Notes: generated from the letters alone by a model not told the origin. Shown: positions 1-7,281, numbered from the stretch's first letter. The stretch is 39,433 nucleotides of DNA from JBBIND01 sp037444075 (GCA_037444075.1 JBBIND010000037.1:1-39433); one strand, 5' to 3'. A program made the numbers and translations.

Positions 1-892
1 GGAGAAGACGCGAAGTGCTGGCTGTCGACGAGGTCTCGCTTTCGGTAGCGCGTGGCACCACCTACGGGTTGCTGGGACCCAACGGGGCAGGCAAGACGAC
101 GTTCGTCAAAATGCTGCTCTCCGCCGTGGCGCCCACCACCGGTCAGGCCAGGTTGTTCGGCCAGAACGCGCGCGAAGCGTCCGCGCGGCGTCCGGTGGGC
201 TACCTGCCTGAAAACCACCGCTTCCCCACGTATCTGACGGGCGCGGGCATGCTTGANNNNNNNNNNNNNNNNNNNNNNNNNNNNNNNNNNNNNNNNNNNN
301 NNNNNNNNNNNNNNNNNNNNNNNNNCGGCGGCGCATACCCGAACTGCTTGAGCTCGTAGGCTTGAGCCGGTGGGGCGGCGTCCGGCTGGGCAAGTACTCC
401 AAGGGCATGCTTCAGCGTGTCGGCTTGGCGCAGGCTCTCATCCACTCGCCTGAATTGCTGGTTCTCGACGAACCTAGCGACGGCGTCGACCCGATCGGAC
501 GCCGGCAGATCCGGGACATCCTGCGCGGGCTCGAAGAACGAGGGGTCACCATCTTCATCAACTCTCACTTGCTCGCGGAGGTGGAACTGTTCTGCCGGGA
601 AGTGGCCATCCTGAACCGCGGGCGCGTGGCGCTCACCGGAAACGTGCGCGAACTGACCGCCGGGAAGGGCTACCGGCTCCGGGCGCAGAGTGTGCCTGAA
701 GCGCTCGCCGCCGAGCTGCGGTCAAGCGGATCAGCTGAGGTGATGGGTAATGGCGGCGAGTTCCACTTCTCGAGCCTCGAGCAACTCAACCGGGCGGTCG
801 ACCTGTTGCGTGGGCAAGGCTGTCTGATCGAGTCCATCGTGCCCACCACCAGCACTCTTGAAGACATCTTCGTGAGGACCGTCAATGCGTAG
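1..892 (+). CDS. ABC transporter ATP-binding protein (5' partial, interrupted by assembly gap)
   Basis: ATPase subunit of an ABC-2 type exporter that would energise the permease encoded next. The reading frame is open from base 3 with no clear start, so the N-terminus lies outside the window. Walker A (GPNGAGKTT) is near 81-107. After the gap come the signature YSKGM, Walker B LLVLDEP, the D-loop DGVDP and the switch histidine in INSHLL. The frame before the N run (codons at 15+3k) differs from the frame after it (codons from 326), so the true gap length is not 69 but is congruent to 1 modulo 3, if there is no other error. The protein is otherwise complete to the TAG at 890-892, which overlaps the permease start (ATG at 885). 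The C-terminal part after about 650 resembles the extension of GldA/CcmA-type ATPases that follows the nucleotide-binding domain. Substrate unknown. Confidence 0.9.
257..325. other. Assembly gap (69 N)
   Basis: Run of N inside the ABC ATPase gene. It replaces the stretch between the Q-loop region and the helical domain before the signature motif. Frame comparison on the two sides shows the nominal length is not exact. Confidence 0.99.
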
Positions 893-1724
893 CCGCCCTC
901 TGCTTGTGACCAGTGCCCTGGTGCGGGATACGTTCCGGGAAGCCAGTTCGCGCATGATCTTCTGGGGATTGTTCGGCCTGTCCACGTTGATGATCCTGTT
1001 CTTCCTGTTCATCATGAAGATCGATATCGTCGAGGGCGCGCTGGCCACGGTTACTCTTTTCGGGCAGAGTAGCGGGCGGGTGCGGGACATCAACATGATC
1101 GTCAGGCAGGTTCACTCCACCATCGCGACGTTTCTGTACACCTGGGGGATGCTCCTCTCCGTCTTTGCCGCGGCGGGGCTTATCCCCAGCCTGCTGGAGC
1201 CCGGCCGTATCGAATTGCTGGTTTCCAAGCCGGTGCGGCGCTCCCACCTTCTATTGGGGCGCTACCTGGGCGCCACGCTCGTCGTATCGTTGAACATTGC
1301 CTACCTCGTGTTGGGCGTCTGGACGATCTTCGGCTGGAAGACCGGCGATTGGTCGCCGGCGTTCTTGTGGACGATTGCGACAACCGTGTTCGTCTTTGCA
1401 GTGCTCCTTTCCGCCGTTGTGCTGGTGGGGGTGTTGATTGAAAACGCGGCCGTCGCCACCATGGTCGCCGCAGCTCTCATGATCCTGAGCCCCATCCTCG
1501 CTCAGACCAGCCTCATGGAGCGGCTGCTGTCTTCGGAGTGGACACGCCAGCTATGGAAAGGCCTCTATCACATGCTCCCGAAGGTCTATGACATGGGAGT
1601 CATGACGCTCAACTTTGTCCGCCAACAGCCCATCGGCGGGTGGACACCCGTGTGGAGTTCTGCCTTATTCGCCGCGGCTGCTCTTCTGGTAGCCTTGGTG
1701 ATCTTCTCCCGGAGAGACTACTAA
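885..1724 (+). CDS. ABC-2 type transporter permease
   Basis: Integral membrane subunit of about 279 residues that pairs with the preceding ATPase. About six hydrophobic segments are visible: residues ~25-45, ~85-105, ~125-150, ~160-185, ~190-210 and a last one at ~255-275. After the second segment comes LLEPGRIELLVSKPVRR, a motif common in NosY/GldF-like ABC-2 permeases (multi-copper enzyme maturation or gliding type). The start overlaps the ATPase stop by eight bases, and the stop overlaps the next ATG by one base (TAATG at 1722), so the three genes are translationally coupled. The substrate cannot be told from sequence. Confidence 0.88.
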   Translation: MRSRPLLVTSALVRDTFREASSRMIFWGLFGLSTLMILFFLFIMKIDIVEGALATVTLFGQSSGRVRDINMIVRQVHSTIATFLYTWGMLLSVFAAAGLIPSLLEPGRIELLVSKPVRRSHLLLGRYLGATLVVSLNIAYLVLGVWTIFGWKTGDWSPAFLWTIATTVFVFAVLLSAVVLVGVLIENAAVATMVAAALMILSPILAQTSLMERLLSSEWTRQLWKGLYHMLPKVYDMGVMTLNFVRQQPIGGWTPVWSSALFAAAALLVALVIFSRRDY

Positions 1725-2635
1725 TGAGACTCGCCCCTTCGCTGCTGGCCGTTGCCGTGTTTGCGATGTTCGCTTGCCGGCCCGCGCCGCCTACCTCCGT
1801 GCGCATGGACCCGGCGCTCAGTACGATGGTGCCCTCTGACACGCTCATGCTGGCTGGCATCCGCGTCGACCAGCTCCGGAAGACGGCGTTCTGGGAACAG
1901 TTCGTCGCCGGCCGCGAACTGCCGTGGCTCGAAACTTTCGTGAAACGCACAGGCCTGGACCCGCGCCGCGATCTTTGGGAATTCCTGCTCGTCTCGAATG
2001 GGAAGGACATGCTCATCATGGCCCGCGGCAAATTCAGCTACATGGGACTCGAGCCGAAACTGGAAATCGAGGGTGCCCGCAGGACAGCCTACAAGGGCTA
2101 CAACATCATTGGAGACGACAACGTCGCGGTGACCTTCCTGAACACGAGCACCGCGCTCGCAGGGCGGCCGAACGTGTTGCGCTCCATGATTGACAACCGC
2201 GGGCGTCATGCAGGACCGCAGAAGGCGTTGGCGGACCTCATCAAAACGATCCCCGCGAACAACCAGGTTTGGGCTGCGGGCATCGGCGGTTTTGACCGGG
2301 TTCCGGTGCCTCAAGAGGGCAACTTGGTGAACCTGGGCAAACTCGCTGCTCTCATCCAAAACGGCACCGCGGCAGCGGACCTCTCCAAAGGCGTTCACGC
2401 CGTCGGACATGCACAGTGCCTGTCCGAAAAGGAAGCGCGAACCGTGGAAAGTGCTTTGAAAGGATTCGTTGGGATAGCGCGCCTGTCCACACCTACGAAT
2501 CAACCGGAGATGCTGCGCTTCTACGACGGCATCCAGGTGAGCCGGCAGGAATCCTCAGTGCGGTTTAATGCGGAAATCCCTATGGAATTGTTCGTTCAAG
2601 TGACAGGCAGGTTGCGCGGCCTGCCGCGTCCATGA
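1724..2635 (+). CDS. Lipoprotein of unknown function, ABC-exporter operon
   Basis: Secreted lipoprotein of 303 residues. The N-terminus has a short hydrophobic signal ending in a lipobox with Cys at residue 18 (AMFAC), followed by a proline-rich linker. The body is soluble and starts VPSDTLMLAGIRVDQL. It resembles the large class of periplasmic proteins that follow acidobacterial ABC transporters, but I do not recognise a named family. The start at 1724 is preferred over the longer open frame from 1640 because it overlaps the permease stop (TAATG) and places the signal peptide at the N-terminus. It probably acts in the periplasm with the exporter. It ends one base before the convergent ferredoxin gene, so no terminator space separates them. 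Confidence 0.72.
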   Translation: MRLAPSLLAVAVFAMFACRPAPPTSVRMDPALSTMVPSDTLMLAGIRVDQLRKTAFWEQFVAGRELPWLETFVKRTGLDPRRDLWEFLLVSNGKDMLIMARGKFSYMGLEPKLEIEGARRTAYKGYNIIGDDNVAVTFLNTSTALAGRPNVLRSMIDNRGRHAGPQKALADLIKTIPANNQVWAAGIGGFDRVPVPQEGNLVNLGKLAALIQNGTAAADLSKGVHAVGHAQCLSEKEARTVESALKGFVGIARLSTPTNQPEMLRFYDGIQVSRQESSVRFNAEIPMELFVQVTGRLRGLPRP

Positions 2636-2636
2636 C

Positions 2637-3026
2637 TCAGCGGGGCGTGGTGGGGATAGCGTCCCCCAGGTTCATCGAACCGCCCCCCTCGCTGACGTAG
2701 TTCCTGTTCCAGGCGGGGATTTCGACGACTACATCACCCTTCACAATGCACTGGCAACCCAGGCGCGAGTGCAACGTGAGGTCCGCCGCCATGTCGAGGC
2801 GGTCCGCTTCATCGTCGTCCATCTCTGAAAGGTTCTCTTCCCCCTCCCGCACCACTACGTGACACGTCGTGCATGCACAGTTGCCGCCACAAGCGTGTTC
2901 CAGGTGGATGCCGAAATGCAATGCGACGTCCAGCAGCGATTCCGGTTTGCCGTGCGATGAATAGGGCAGTTTCCCAGATTCAAACTCCACGGTGATCCCA
3001 GCAGGTTGAAAGGTTACTTTGGGCAC
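2637..3026 (-). CDS. fdx: 2Fe-2S ferredoxin, ISC/adrenodoxin type
   Basis: Small electron carrier of 129 residues. Three cluster ligands lie in CGGNCACTTCHVVV and the fourth in SRLGCQC, the spacing of ISC-type (adrenodoxin-like) ferredoxins, which supply electrons for Fe-S cluster assembly. It has a C-terminal tail of about 20 residues beyond the fold, ending in a Gly/Ser-rich segment. The start is GTG at 3026. No Shine-Dalgarno is present, but a TATACT hexamer lies at 3035-3040 on the minus strand, eight bases before the start, which suggests a leaderless or nearly leaderless transcript. No isc genes are adjacent, so the role in Fe-S assembly is an inference from the family. Confidence 0.88.
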   Translation of the reverse strand: MPKVTFQPAGITVEFESGKLPYSSHGKPESLLDVALHFGIHLEHACGGNCACTTCHVVVREGEENLSEMDDDEADRLDMAADLTLHSRLGCQCIVKGDVVVEIPAWNRNYVSEGGGSMNLGDAIPTTPR

Positions 3027-3077
3027 TTTTTTTCAGTATAACGCGAAGTAGGGAGAACCTCCGGCCAAATCTGGTCA

Positions 3078-3105
3078 TTGTCGATAGAGTTAATGGTGAT
3101 ACAAT
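3078..3105 (+). promoter_or_regulatory. Candidate sigma-70 promoter for DUF2061 gene
   Basis: TTGTCG at 3078-3083 and TACAAT at 3100-3105, separated by 16 bases. A start near 3112 would leave only a few untranslated bases before the ATG at 3120. Judged by eye from consensus; not tested. Confidence 0.45.
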
Positions 3106-3119
3106 CTCGGGTAACGCCT

Positions 3120-3341
3120 ATGGATTCGCACGCCCGCAGCATCGCCAAAGCCGTCAGCTACCGTATCCTCGGCTCGCTGACTACGGCGAGCATCGTGTTC
3201 TTTATCAGCGGCGACTTGAGCGTTTCTTTGGGCGCGGGCGTGGTCGATTCAGCGCTGAAAACAGGACTCTACTTCGCCCATGAGCGGGTCTGGAACCGTG
3301 TCCGCTTCGGACGGGTCCGCGCCCCCGAGTACGAGATCTAA
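3120..3341 (+). CDS. DUF2061 family small membrane protein
   Basis: Membrane protein of 73 residues matching DUF2061: an N-terminal DSHARSIAKAVSYRILGS motif, a hydrophobic segment (TTASIVFFISG), then a second hydrophobic stretch leading to YFAHERVWNRVRFG. The biochemical function of the family is unknown, although fused versions occur with sulfate-assimilation enzymes. A longer reading from TTG at 3078 exists, but that codon sits in the -35-like element of the candidate promoter, and the conserved family start is the ATG at 3120. It is transcribed divergently from the ferredoxin gene. Confidence 0.8.
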   Translation: MDSHARSIAKAVSYRILGSLTTASIVFFISGDLSVSLGAGVVDSALKTGLYFAHERVWNRVRFGRVRAPEYEI

Positions 3342-3434
3342 CTGTCCCGGCGGGGCGTTCCGCAGCCCCGGTTGACGTTTAGTGCCCTGCCTTTGGCCTC
3401 TCTCCAGAGTCCCGGAAGGCGCTGGGGGGCCTTT

Positions 3435-3443
3435 TGCTATATT
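3435..3443 (+). promoter_or_regulatory. Candidate extended -10 promoter for sugar kinase gene
   Basis: TG at 3435-3436, one base, then TATATT at 3438-3443, an extended -10 arrangement with no good -35. It lies 95 bases before the kinase ATG. A small hairpin (AAGGC/GCCTT, 3416-3433) precedes it and might end the DUF2061 transcript weakly. Confidence 0.35.
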
Positions 3444-3538
3444 GGAGCTTTGATCCACTTGGGATCATGCCGGCCCGCCACACGGCGTACACCGGCAGGA
3501 GCCACCAGCACTCAAATTTCTGCTACAGGGAGACTCGT

Positions 3539-4621
3539 ATGAAATATGGCTTGAATATCCACCAGGATGGCGCCTTGGACTTCGTATCCGTGGGAGCTCT
3601 CATCCACCGTCTCGATACCGGCATCATTCCATTCAGAAAGGCGACGGAATGCAAAATCCACGTCAGCGGGGGAGAATTCAACGTGGCCGCCAACCTGGCG
3701 GACTGTTTCGGATTGCGCACCGGGATCGTGACCGCCATGGTCGATTACCCGGTCGGCAGACTGGTAGCCGAGCGCGTCAAGGCCATGGGTGTTCAGCCCT
3801 TCTACAAGCACTTCCAGCACAACGGTGTGAACGGACCGAACATCGCCACCGTTTACAGTGATCGCTCGCTGGGCGTGCGCGCACCCGTAGTCTTCTACAA
3901 CCGCAGCAATGAAGCAGCGGCTCAGTTGAAAGCCGGCGATTTCGACTGGAAAGCCATCTTCTCCGGCGGCGTTCGCTGGTTCCACAGCGGGGGGATCTTT
4001 GCGGCGCTGTCCCCGACCACCTCTGAAGTGATTATCGAGGGGATGCAGGCAGCCAAGGCCGCGGGCGCCGTGATTTCCTTTGACCTGAATTTCCGTGAAA
4101 AGCTCTGGAAGATTTCCGGCGGTCAGGACAAAGCTGTCGAGACCATCGCCCGCATCGTGAAGAACGTCGACGTGCTGGTGGGCAATGAAGAAGACCTTCA
4201 GAAGGGACTGGGGATCCCCGGACCGGAGGTTGAGACGAAGTCAAAGCTAGATCCGAGCGCGTTCTTCGGGATGATCGACAACGTGATCAAGCTGCACCCG
4301 CAGGTGAAAGTAGTGGCTACGACCCTGCGCGACGTACACTCCACCAACCGGCACAGCTGGAGCGCAGTGGCGTGGGTCAACGGCGAGCAGCACGTTGCTC
4401 CGACCTGCCAGCTCGACATCTACGACCGCGTCGGCGGTGGCGACGGATTCGCTTCTGGGCTTATCTACGGCATGCTGTCGGGCGAGGAGCCGGACAACGC
4501 GGTGAAGCTCGGCTGGGCGCACGGCGCCCTACTTACCACTTATCCCGGCGACACGACCATGGCGACGGTGGACGAGGTGCGCGCCTTCGCCAAAGGCGGG
4601 TCGGCGAGAATCCAGCGCTAG
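3539..4621 (+). CDS. PfkB-family carbohydrate kinase (possible 2-keto-3-deoxygluconate kinase)
   Basis: Ribokinase-fold sugar kinase of 360 residues that phosphorylates a sugar or sugar acid using ATP. The N-terminal family motif contains the Gly pair HVSGGEFNVAANLA (residues ~41-53). The C-terminal signature DRVGGGDGFASGL holds the anion-hole glycines and the catalytic Asp302. The segment WFHSGGIFAALS is common in KDG kinase-like members, so 2-keto-3-deoxygluconate is a reasonable but unproven substrate. It would fit with the PL6 lyase elsewhere in the window, whose products feed KDG. The ATG at 3539 is chosen because CAGGGAGA lies just upstream and the family N-terminus follows directly. 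An upstream in-frame extension to 3434 has no coding character. A strong terminator follows, so it appears monocistronic. Confidence 0.85.
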   Translation: MKYGLNIHQDGALDFVSVGALIHRLDTGIIPFRKATECKIHVSGGEFNVAANLADCFGLRTGIVTAMVDYPVGRLVAERVKAMGVQPFYKHFQHNGVNGPNIATVYSDRSLGVRAPVVFYNRSNEAAAQLKAGDFDWKAIFSGGVRWFHSGGIFAALSPTTSEVIIEGMQAAKAAGAVISFDLNFREKLWKISGGQDKAVETIARIVKNVDVLVGNEEDLQKGLGIPGPEVETKSKLDPSAFFGMIDNVIKLHPQVKVVATTLRDVHSTNRHSWSAVAWVNGEQHVAPTCQLDIYDRVGGGDGFASGLIYGMLSGEEPDNAVKLGWAHGALLTTYPGDTTMATVDEVRAFAKGGSARIQR

Positions 4622-4653
4622 GCGCCGGATTACATTCTTACAGTGGACGTTTC

Positions 4654-4690
4654 GATGCCCCGGCCATCCTCGCCGGGGCATCACTTTTTC
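4654..4690 (+). terminator. Intrinsic terminator after sugar kinase
   Basis: Perfect 11-bp stem (GATGCCCCGGC at 4654-4664 with GCCGGGGCATC at 4672-4682), 7-base loop, then a run of five T at 4685-4689. It starts 33 bases after the kinase stop and marks the left border of the accessory island. Confidence 0.9.
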
Positions 4691-4696
4691 TGCAGG

Positions 4697-5106
4697 CGTT
4701 CGATAGTGCCTGCTACCGTGCGAGTGGTTGCAGCGTTCCTTTCACGGCCACATCGCTGCGCGCGCTGGGCATTCTGGTATGTCTGTTCCAATCCTGGAAT
4801 GGGCCAGGGGGACATGTCCACCTGGTTGGCATTGAAGAGCCCGAGATCGCCCTGCACCCAGCCGCGGCCGGCACGTTGCTGGATGCGCTCCGGGAGGCAA
4901 GCCGGCTGACCCAGGTTCGAATCACCAGCCATAGCCCGGATTCGCTTGAGTCGGTTGACTTGAGAGCCGAGAGCATTTTGGGTGTCCATGTCGNNNNNNN
5001 NNNTTCCACGGTGCTCGGCGCTGGGGGCGACCACCGCGAGGACTCGATGCACTCGGTGCACCCGTGCGGCGGGCTTCTTGCGCGTGATACGCTCTCGGTT
5101 TTATAA
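4697..5106 (+). pseudogene. Remnant of AAA-family (SMC-like) ATPase, C-terminal part
   Basis: This stretch encodes only the C-terminal half of a P-loop ATPase of the AAA_21/RecF-like type. Recognisable motifs are SLRALGILVCLFQ (~4754-4792), the Walker B GIEEPEIALHP (~4828-4860), LLDALREASRLTQV, and the H-loop ITSHSPD (~4921). The Walker A half is missing. The frame begins within or just after the kinase terminator, with no start codon or ribosome site, and a 10-N gap at 4994-5003 cuts the 3' end. After the gap the family C-terminus is not recognisable in this frame; another frame gives a faint match (GFLRVIRSRF). Such ATPases are common in overcoming-lysogenisation and anti-phage loci, but nothing here shows a function. 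Decayed gene. Confidence 0.7.
4994..5003. other. Assembly gap (10 N)
   Basis: Ten N within the AAA ATPase remnant; likely a scaffold join of unknown true length, so part of the decay there could be an assembly effect. Confidence 0.97.
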
Positions 5107-5163
5107 GTCCAAAGTGGAACGGGGAATGTCACGAGCAACTCCGTAGCGGATCGTCGCTCACCA

Positions 5164-5635
5164 CTGGGATTGTTCTCTGGTCATCCAAAGCCGAGGCTCT
5201 ATGACTGCATGGTTGAAGCTCTGCGCAACCGGCCTTACAGCCGCCGCACCGAATAGGCCTACCTCCACTGGATTCGACGCTTCCTCGCGTTTCACAGCGG
5301 GACTCATCCGCGCGAACTCGCAGAGAAGGACCTCAACCGGTTCCTGACCCATCTCGCCATTAGTGAAAACGTGGCCGCGTCAACACAGAACCAGGCGCTG
5401 GCAGCAGTTCTTTTCCTTTACCAACACGTCCTGGAGCAGCCCCTGGATCGAATCGAAGGGGTGGTGCGGGCGCGCAAGCCGAAGCGGTTGCCGGTGGTGC
5501 TGAGCCGTGAAGAGGTATGACATCAGAACCGTCCAGGAGCTCTTAGGGCACAAGGACGTCCAGACCACGATGGTCTACACCCACGTCTTGAACCGCGGCG
5601 GTCGAGGGGTCCGCAGCCCGCTTGACGGTTTGTAG
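5164..5635 (+). pseudogene. intI: Integron integrase (IntI-like tyrosine recombinase), internally deleted
   Basis: The N-terminal SAM-like domain reads in one frame from 5164: a YSRRTE motif, an in-frame TAG at 5254-5256 where the family has Q, then AYLHWIRRFLAFH, FLTHLAI, VAASTQNQALAAVLFLYQ and RLPVVLSREEV. A TGA follows at 5518. The reading resumes one base out of phase at 5516 with YDIRTVQELLGHKDVQTTMVYTHVLNRGGRGVRSPLDGL in short segments, which is the conserved IntI C-terminus with its catalytic tyrosine. About 160 residues are missing between the two parts. They would hold the catalytic arginines, the lysine and the integron-specific patch. A stop codon, a frameshift and a deletion together make this gene dead. 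The diagnostic evidence is the C-terminal segment, which closely matches IntI proteins rather than XerC/D. Confidence 0.85.
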
Positions 5636-5660
5636 AAGGCCGTCTCCAGGGAGGGCAGGA

Positions 5661-5686
5661 TTAGGCCGGCCAGCCGGTCGGCCTAA
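5661..5686. repeat. Inverted repeat upstream of attI (first copy)
   Basis: TTAGGCCGGCC (5661-5671) pairs with GGTCGGCCTAA (5676-5686) around a 4-base loop, with one G-T wobble. The right arm continues AACAG, as does the second repeat next to attI. It may be an accessory integrase-binding site or an old attI duplicate. It also lies just past the integrase stop, but without a T-run it is a poor terminator. Confidence 0.6.
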
Positions 5687-5770
5687 AACAGGAGGGCAAG
5701 TTTTGGGATATGGCAGAACCGATTGTAAACACGATGGTTGCCGCGCCGGGCCGCCGCTGGCATCCTCGTC

Positions 5771-5822
5771 TTAGGCCGACCAGGGTCGGTTTTATCCAGG
5801 TCAGCCTAAACAGAAGTTAGAC
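5771..5822 (+). other. attI: attI-like primary recombination site
   Basis: The sequence AGCCTAAACAGAAGTTAGAC (5803-5822) matches the layout of class 1 attI, where a CCTAAAACAAAGTTAGGC-type core precedes the first cassette. The crossover would fall in GTTAGAC at 5816-5822, after the G. Left of it is an inverted repeat, TTAGGCCGACC (5771-5781) with GGTCAGCCTAA (5799-5809), one mismatch. It sits immediately before the first cassette and 180 bases after the integrase remnant. The call rests on position and core similarity. Confidence 0.75.
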
Positions 5823-5877
5823 AGCCGTGGGCCCCCCGGCCGGTTTGTGTAGAATGGTTCAGGGAAGGTCGCAGAGA

Positions 5878-6093
5878 ATGCCCAACGAGTTTACGGCTAT
5901 CTTCGAACGCGACGGCGAGTGGCATATCGCCTACTGCCCGGAGATTCCCGGTGCGAATGGCCAAGGGCGAACCAAGGAGGAAGCACGGAGAAGTCTGGCC
6001 GAAGCCATCGCGCTCATTCTGGAGGATAGGCGCGAGGATGCGCTGCGGGGCGTCCCTGCCGATGCCGAGCGCGAGACCGTGATAGTCGAGTGA
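5878..6093 (+). CDS. hicB: HicB-family antitoxin (cassette 1)
   Basis: Antitoxin of 71 residues with the HicB/UPF0150 fold: FTAIFERDGEWHIAYCPEIPG, then a helix EEARRSLAEAIALILEDR. It would bind and neutralise the HicA toxin encoded by the overlapping next gene. The ATG at 5878 is chosen because GGGAAGG lies about ten bases upstream and the conserved domain starts right there. An in-frame ATG at 5854 and a GTG further upstream give longer but unconserved N-termini. TAGAAT at 5850-5855 could be the -10 of a cassette promoter. The gene order is antitoxin before toxin, the reverse of E. coli hicAB but common in this cyanobacterial-like subfamily. The predicted protein has no added C-terminal DNA-binding domain. 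Confidence 0.85.
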   Translation: MPNEFTAIFERDGEWHIAYCPEIPGANGQGRTKEEARRSLAEAIALILEDRREDALRGVPADAERETVIVE

Positions 6094-6296
6094 AGCGGAG
6101 CGGGTTGCTCCAGCATCTTCGAAGGCATGGCTGCTGTCTCAAACGCGAGGGTCGGGGCCACTCGTTGTGGACCAACCCGGTGACGGGTGCGGTGGAGGCA
6201 ATACCGAGGCATACGGAGGTGCCCGATCTGCTCGCCAGAAAGATTTGCCGCAGGCTGTCGGTCCCCGAGATCGGCAGATCAGGGTCGACCGTCTAA
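6090..6296 (+). CDS. hicA: HicA-family mRNA interferase toxin (cassette 1)
   Basis: Toxin of 68 residues with the HicA/YcfA dsRBD-like fold, which cleaves mRNA. It shows MKRSGLLQHLRRHGCCLKREG, the catalytic His24 in GRGHSLW, and the family C-terminus PRHTEVPDLLARKICRRL. The GTG start at 6090 overlaps the hicB stop (GTGA), so the pair is translationally coupled. The TAA stop at 6294-6296 lies inside the attC R'' box, a typical compact cassette end. All recognisable family positions are present, so the toxin is probably active. Confidence 0.87.
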   Translation: MKRSGLLQHLRRHGCCLKREGRGHSLWTNPVTGAVEAIPRHTEVPDLLARKICRRLSVPEIGRSGSTV

Positions 6297-6354
6297 CTCG
6301 GCGCTGCAGGCGACGGCCAAAGGCGGCCGCGCCTGAGCGCCAAAGTCGTTAGAC
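6291..6354 (+). other. attC: attC site 1 (64 bp)
   Basis: R'' box GTCTAAC (6291-6297) and R' box GTTAGAC (6348-6354) are exact inverted repeats. Internal arms GGCGCT/AGCGCC and CAGGCG/CGCCTG pair, with an AAA loop between GGCC and GGCGGCC. Imperfections beside the R' box (AAAGTC) would leave extrahelical bases, as in folded attC. Closes cassette 1. Confidence 0.9.
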
Positions 6355-6371
6355 GGCCGGAGGCGGCGGCG

Positions 6372-7004
6372 ATGAACTCTGGAAGCAAACGGAGACGGAG
6401 CCGGGGGAGCGCTTGCGCAGCCCCGACGGCTTTCAGTGGAAATGTCAGTTTGGCCGCGATCGTGCGGGCGTACGTGGCGCTTCATCGTCCCAAAGCCCGA
6501 GACGAGTTGGCCAGTTTCGCAGCGGAACGGACGGTTGGTTCGGCCGTAAGGCGGGCGGGTTTGGCGCAAACGCCGTGTGGCCTGCGGTACGATCATCAAC
6601 GCCGGGTGCCTCGCGCGGTGCTCGAGGCAGCGGCCTCAGAACTGTCGCGCGAGCGGCTCGATGATGCGCCAGACTTTGACGTGTTGCTGGGCCGTGTCAA
6701 GGCGACGATAGGCTCAATCCTGGGCATCGGCGAATTGACCGTGTATGACACCGCTCTTCGCATCGGCGCTAGACTGGGTCTGTTGCCGACGCGCGTGTAC
6801 CTGCACAGCGGTACGAGGCAGGGGGCTCGTGCTCTCGGGCTCAATTGGCGAGCGCCATATTTGGCCCTTGAGGAATGCCCACCGGAGTTCCGGGTACTGA
6901 AGCCCCACGAAATTGAGGATTGTCTGTGCATTTACAAGGACCGGTTCCACCGGCCGTCTAACGAGGGCATGCACCCGGCCGCCCAAAAACCGGGCGGCGG
7001 GTGA
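6372..7004 (+). CDS. Unknown protein of cassette 2, C-terminus encoded by attC
   Basis: Predicted protein of 210 residues, family not recognised. The first 25 residues are Arg/Ser/Ala-rich and probably disordered. The middle (about residues 95-170) is helical, with KATIGSILGIGELTVYD and ALRIGARLGLLPTRVYLHSGTR, which recalls a helix-hairpin-helix DNA-binding segment (IGSILGIGE). A Cys pair lies in EDCLCIYKD near residue 187. GGAGG at 6359-6363 lies eight bases before the ATG at 6372. The frame does not stop before attC: the last ~15 residues (NEGMHPAAQKPGGG) are the translated attC arm, so the functional domain probably ends near residue 193. The gene is the only ORF of its cassette. Function unknown; a nucleic-acid role is only suggested by the HhH-like stretch. 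Confidence 0.7.
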   Translation: MNSGSKRRRSRGSACAAPTAFSGNVSLAAIVRAYVALHRPKARDELASFAAERTVGSAVRRAGLAQTPCGLRYDHQRRVPRAVLEAAASELSRERLDDAPDFDVLLGRVKATIGSILGIGELTVYDTALRIGARLGLLPTRVYLHSGTRQGARALGLNWRAPYLALEECPPEFRVLKPHEIEDCLCIYKDRFHRPSNEGMHPAAQKPGGG

Positions 7005-7021
7005 TGCCCCAGCCGTTAGCC
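6956..7021 (+). other. attC: attC site 2 (66 bp)
   Basis: R'' GTCTAAC (6956-6962) and R' GTTAGCC (7015-7021). Arms GGGCAT/ATGCCC, CACCCG/CGGGTG and GCCGCCC/GGGCGGC pair around an A-rich loop. R'' and R' differ at one position, which is expected when R' comes from a neighbouring recombination partner. Confidence 0.9.
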
Positions 7022-7098
7022 ACCGGTCGCATGGGTGAAGCAGGCGGACTGCGATCCTCGGTCGGTGCTAGGATACGAAGTGGAATTGGAGGGTTGTG

Positions 7099-7281
7099 GT
7101 GCAGACGAAGCAGCAGATATTGAGGGCAATTGAGGACCTGCCGGACGACGCTGGAGTCGAAGATGCCTTGGATCGACTGTACCTGCTTTACAAGGTCGAA
7201 CGAGGCCTTCGCCAGGCCGATCGCGGGGAACTGATCAGTCAAGAAGAGATTCGCCAACGCATGGCGAAATGGCTGAAGTAA
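7099..7281 (+). CDS. Antitoxin-like small protein upstream of RelE/ParE toxin (cassette 3)
   Basis: Acidic protein of 60 residues: MQTKQQILRAIEDLPDD, then VEDALDRLYLLYKVERGL and a C-terminal QEEIRQRMAKWLK. The small size, helical character and overlap with a RelE/ParE toxin gene mark it as the antitoxin of a type II module. It resembles the short addiction-module antitoxins that bind the toxin with a C-terminal helix. GTG at 7099 is preferred over GTG at 7096 because GGAGGG at 7088-7093 is then spaced by five bases. The stop overlaps the toxin start by 13 bases. Confidence 0.78.
   Translation: MQTKQQILRAIEDLPDDAGVEDALDRLYLLYKVERGLRQADRGELISQEEIRQRMAKWLK

Noticed and set aside
5661..5686. Inverted repeat after the integrase remnant as an intrinsic terminator
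   Set aside because: The stem is good but AACAGG follows in place of a T-run, and a similar repeat occurs next to attI.
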